Of a stretch of DNA of 8,349 nt, positions 5,871-8,349 are shown piece after piece. The notes beneath the pieces were generated by a model, which did no database searches, was not told the DNA's origin, and saw nothing but the letters and a program-made list of their open reading frames with translations. The stretch is from Opitutia bacterium (GTDB taxonomy: Bacteria; Verrucomicrobiota; Verrucomicrobiia; Opitutales; Opitutaceae). The DNA lies in the NCBI GenBank assembly GCA_003157575.1, contig PMKA01000077.1, forward strand, positions 1 through 8,349, read 5' to 3'. Every line of letters starts with the position of its first letter. Position 1 is the first letter of the stretch. The position numbers and the translations under genes are program-made.

Positions 5871-7037
5871 ATGAACCTGCGCCGGCTTTGTTTTCGCCTC
5901 GTGCCTTCCTTCGCCTGTGTGCTTTTTTGCGCCCAGGCGGCCGTTGAAAACCGCGCCTCGCCCGCGCCTGCCGACGGGCAGTTCGTCCCGGCGTCGGACG
6001 CACGTTTTTTCTACGAGGGATGTTTTGACTCCAACGACCCGGCCCGGCCTGTCGTCATCTGGGAGGGCAGCAGGATCAGCGTTGATTTCACCGGCCCGCT
6101 GCTCGTTTTGAACTTTGTCTCGCCCTCCGAGCAGAACTTTTTCGATGTGACGGTCGACGGCGAAACCCTTGTTGTTGGTCTGGCGGCCGTCGCTCCGACT
6201 GTCGATCCCGGCCAGGGCACCTGGATGGTCACGCCTCGCGGTAGTGATCCGGTCCTCCGATTTGTCTGGCCGCGGACGCTCGGTCCGGGCCGGCACAGCG
6301 TGGAGGTCTATAAACGGAGTGAGGCGAGCGCAGGGCATGTCGCCTTCGTCGGCGTGCAGCTGGCAGCTGCAGCAAGCGTCTTGAAGCCCGCTGAAAGGGA
6401 TTACCGGTTCCGGCTCCAGTTCATCGGGGATTCGATCACGGCGGGCGCGTGCAACGAGGACGGTTCCACCGACCAGTGGGAGAGCCGCCGCACGCACAAC
6501 TTCGCCCTCAGCTACGCCGCGGTCGTCGCGAAATCCTTGCGTGCGGATCTGCACTGCATGGCTGTCAGCGGCATGGGCATCACGCCCGCGTGGGCCGATG
6601 TGACTGTCTCACAGGTTTGGGACCGCGCCTATCCGCGGCCGGACGCGCCCCGGGTCAATTTGGCGGCGTGGCTGCCGGATGTCGTCTGCATCAATCTGGG
6701 AGAAAACGACGACTCGTTCGGCCGAAGTCACGGCCATCCGTTTCCCGCCGGCTACAGGCCCGGCCTGGTGGCCTTTGTCCGGTCGGTTCGCGCCGCCTGG
6801 CCCAACGCGCACATCGTCCTTCTCCGGGGCGGCATGTACGGCGGTGCGAAGAGCGATGAACTGCGCGACGCATGGACCGCGGCCGTGAAGGAGCTCGAAA
6901 CCGGCGATGCGGCCATCAGCCACTTTGTTTTTTCGCACTGGTCGGGCAATCACCCGCGCGTGGCGGACGACCGGGCGATGGCAGGGGAACTCGTCGCCTG
7001 GCTTGGGCAGCAACCGTTCATGCGGGGCCGCCTCTGA
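5871..7037 (+). CDS. secreted SGNH-fold acetyl esterase, carbohydrate esterase family 2-like
   Basis: A 388-residue protein from ATG 5871. Residues 1 to about 24 (MNLRRLCFRLVPSFACVLFCAQAA) are a signal peptide, so it acts outside the cytoplasm. Residues about 35-165 form a beta-rich N-terminal domain, and the rest is an SGNH hydrolase: GDSITAG with nucleophile Ser188, SGMGI (about 233-237, block II), GENDD with Asn280 (block III) and SGNHPRVADDRAMA with His361 (block V). A jelly-roll followed by SGNH matches the CE2 family, which removes acetyl groups from xylan, glucomannan and similar glycans. The residue three before His361 is Ser rather than the Asp of the usual DxxH triad, so it may work as a Ser-His dyad. 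The longer frame to ATG 5754 lacks a signal peptide at its start, so 5871 is preferred. GGAGA touches the ATG and is too close to be a normal ribosome site. It is divergent from the alpha/beta-hydrolase gene. Confidence 0.88.
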   Translation: MNLRRLCFRLVPSFACVLFCAQAAVENRASPAPADGQFVPASDARFFYEGCFDSNDPARPVVIWEGSRISVDFTGPLLVLNFVSPSEQNFFDVTVDGETLVVGLAAVAPTVDPGQGTWMVTPRGSDPVLRFVWPRTLGPGRHSVEVYKRSEASAGHVAFVGVQLAAAASVLKPAERDYRFRLQFIGDSITAGACNEDGSTDQWESRRTHNFALSYAAVVAKSLRADLHCMAVSGMGITPAWADVTVSQVWDRAYPRPDAPRVNLAAWLPDVVCINLGENDDSFGRSHGHPFPAGYRPGLVAFVRSVRAAWPNAHIVLLRGGMYGGAKSDELRDAWTAAVKELETGDAAISHFVFSHWSGNHPRVADDRAMAGELVAWLGQQPFMRGRL

Positions 7038-7220
7038 TTCCGCAGGGCGCTGCGCCAGGGACCTCCCGCCTGCGGGATCGATGCGGTCGAGGGATGAAGG
7101 TCGGGAGTTGAAGACCGGGGCTGCCTCCGGGTGTCGATGCCAGGGACCGCAACGGAGAATTGCGCCGCCGACAGCCGGCTCCTCGCTCGTCACACGATTG
7201 CCTGCTTCCGTCGCAGGCGG
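7038..7220. other. convergent intergenic region with weak hairpins
   Basis: These 183 bp lie between the stops of the CE2-like esterase and the M2 peptidase. Two short GC-rich inverted repeats follow the esterase stop: GGCGC-T-GCGCC (7046-7056) and TCCCGC-CT-GCGGGA (7064-7077). Neither is followed by a T-run, so neither is a convincing intrinsic terminator. No gene, tRNA or longer repeat was seen. Confidence 0.35.
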
Positions 7221-8349
7221 TCAATCCCAGCCGATCGGCCGGCCCTTGTTTTGTTCTTCGAGCCAGGATTGCAGGGGCTTGAAATACTCGACCATTGCCC
7301 GGGTTGACAGGTCCTCGCCGGTGGCATCGCGCAACACCTTGCGCCAGTCCTGCGTGGCGCCTTTTTCCATGATGCTCTTCAGAAACGCACCGACCTGCGG
7401 ATTGCCGGCGTAATTGCAGCGCTGCGGAGGCTGGTGAAGTATCCGGCGGGCGATGTACTCGTGCAGCTGGAATCGCACGACGGTGGCGAAGGAATAATTC
7501 GGGTAGTAGCAGGGAGTGTCGTTGATGTGCGTCTTGGTAGCGGCATCGCACCACTCCTCGCCGCGGGGCGCCGGCGGCTCGATGCCCTGGAAGTCTCGCG
7601 CATATTTCCACCAGCGGGCGTTCCACTGGTCGACGGGCAGGTTGCCGGCGTAGACATCGGCTTCCCAATGGGTCATCGTGCCGGAGGCCCAGCTCATGAA
7701 CGGGATGGAACTGGAGAGTGCGTCGTTGAGGAGGAACGCAACCTCGTCGGCCTTGAAGTCGGCGGGCAGCACGCCCAGCTGCTGAAGATATGGCACCTGT
7801 GCGGCGGCCAGTTCGCCGAGCTCGGCCATGCCTTCATGGAAGCCGGGATTGGCCGAGTCGCGCAGCAGCGGTGGCACGTCAGGGCGCGTGTAAGACATGA
7901 AATAATGGCCGTGCCCGAGTTCGTGATGCGCGGTGCTGAACCACTCCTGGTTGGGTTCGATGCTCATCAGCGAGCGGATGTCGTTGTCGAGGTCGATGTG
8001 CCAGCAGGAGCCGTGGGTGTTCTTCTTGCGGGTGCTGTTGACGGGAAGCGCATAAAGGTCCGAGTTCTTCCAGAAAGTCGCGGGCAGCGGCGCAAAGCCG
8101 AGGCTCGTCCAAAACCGTTCGGCGCTCTGTATGATCCACTCGGGGTTACGGCCCTTGAAATAGGGGTCGAGATCGGCGGCTTCGACGAGGCCCGTCCATT
8201 CCTGCCCCCAGCGGTTGTTGATCCAGTGCGCCGGGATGAGCCTGGGAACGGGCTGGCCGTATTTCTTGGCCAGGGCGTACTTTGTCCAGGTGTGCAGCTG
8301 AAGGAAGAGCGGGCGCAGTTCGCGAATGAAGTCGTCGTTCATCTTCACC
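7221..8349 (-). CDS. peptidase M2 (ACE-like) zinc metallopeptidase, 5' end beyond window
   Basis: The frame runs from the right edge to TGA at 7221-7223. GTG 8348 and ATG 8342 near the edge are internal codons, because RELRPLFLQLHTWTKYALAK and IPAHWINNRWGQEW correspond to the middle of angiotensin-converting-enzyme-type proteins ('PLY..LHAYVR..L', 'IPAHLLGNMWAQ.W'). The roughly 200 N-terminal residues and any signal peptide are outside. Numbering from GTG 8348, HHELGH holds the HEXXH motif (His142, Glu143, His146), and ANPGFHEG supplies the third zinc ligand, Glu172. THIND (His274) and PNYSF (Tyr285) align with the transition-state His and Tyr of ACE, so the enzyme should be active, removing dipeptides from peptide C-termini. 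Where ACE has Arg next to that Tyr (IRY, a chloride ligand), this protein has Asn. It is convergent with the CE2-like gene and has no evident link to polysaccharide degradation; peptide scavenging is likely. Confidence 0.92.
   Translation of the reverse strand, partial: VKMNDDFIRELRPLFLQLHTWTKYALAKKYGQPVPRLIPAHWINNRWGQEWTGLVEAADLDPYFKGRNPEWIIQSAERFWTSLGFAPLPATFWKNSDLYALPVNSTRKKNTHGSCWHIDLDNDIRSLMSIEPNQEWFSTAHHELGHGHYFMSYTRPDVPPLLRDSANPGFHEGMAELGELAAAQVPYLQQLGVLPADFKADEVAFLLNDALSSSIPFMSWASGTMTHWEADVYAGNLPVDQWNARWWKYARDFQGIEPPAPRGEEWCDAATKTHINDTPCYYPNYSFATVVRFQLHEYIARRILHQPPQRCNYAGNPQVGAFLKSIMEKGATQDWRKVLRDATGEDLSTRAMVEYFKPLQSWLEEQNKGRPIGWD

Noticed and set aside
5634..6554. 306-codon minus-strand open frame across the esterase intergenic region and CE2-like gene
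   Set aside because: Shadow of the CE2-like gene, with no recognisable motif, and it runs across the divergent promoter region.
7046..7077. Intrinsic terminator after the CE2-like gene
   Set aside because: The hairpins have only 5-6 bp stems with 1-2 nt loops (4 nt if the inner pair opens) and no T-run; kept only as weak hairpins in the intergenic entry.
1..8349. tRNA, rRNA or riboswitch
   Set aside because: No cloverleaf with CCA end, no rRNA-like conserved stretches and no recognisable riboswitch core were seen in the three short intergenic regions.

Overview
The window is GC-rich throughout, apart from one AT-rich intergenic stretch at about 2600-2780. It carries five recognisable protein genes and one gene fragment. 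The mix is secreted carbohydrate-ester hydrolases, a fragment of a polysaccharide-degrading enzyme, a bacterial M2 (ACE-like) metallopeptidase and large ATP-binding proteins. With high GC, this suits a polysaccharide-degrading Gram-negative bacterium. My guess is the Verrucomicrobiota (Opitutaceae-like), but no marker gene here proves it.

Layout. (1) Positions 1-2605, minus strand: a two-gene operon of P-loop ATPases. The upstream gene (1349-2605) is an archaeal-ATPase/STAND-like protein. Its last 8 bases overlap the start of the second gene (1356 to beyond base 1), which has a Walker A motif, a MarR-like winged helix and probably a repeat region beyond the window edge. A clear Shine-Dalgarno sequence for the second gene lies inside the end of the first. 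(2) Positions 2606-2780: the AT-rich leader of that operon, with a composite motif present twice 53 bp apart, a long imperfect inverted repeat and a small tandem repeat. (3) Positions 2781-3332, minus: the C-terminal end of a glycoside hydrolase (GH5 mannanase-like) with no N-terminus or start, beginning a few bases after the stop of the next gene. (4) Positions 3337-5694, minus: a large secreted alpha/beta-hydrolase (prolyl-oligopeptidase/esterase-like) with a C-terminal region resembling the 5'-nucleotidase C-terminal domain. (5) Positions 5871-7037, plus: a secreted SGNH-type, CE2-like acetyl esterase, divergent from gene 4 across 176 bp. (6) Positions 7221-8349, minus: the C-terminal two thirds or so of an M2 peptidase, convergent with the CE2-like gene; its N-terminus lies beyond the right edge.

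Genes 4 and 5 probably form a divergent pair acting on esterified plant or algal polysaccharide outside the cytoplasm, and the GH5-like fragment suggests the locus once held a glycanase. The ATPase operon looks functionally unrelated. Its position beside a broken gene and behind an AT-rich, repeat-bearing leader suggests a later arrival. It is the best candidate for an undescribed (regulatory or defence-like) system, but only the ATPase parts are visible and the function is unknown.
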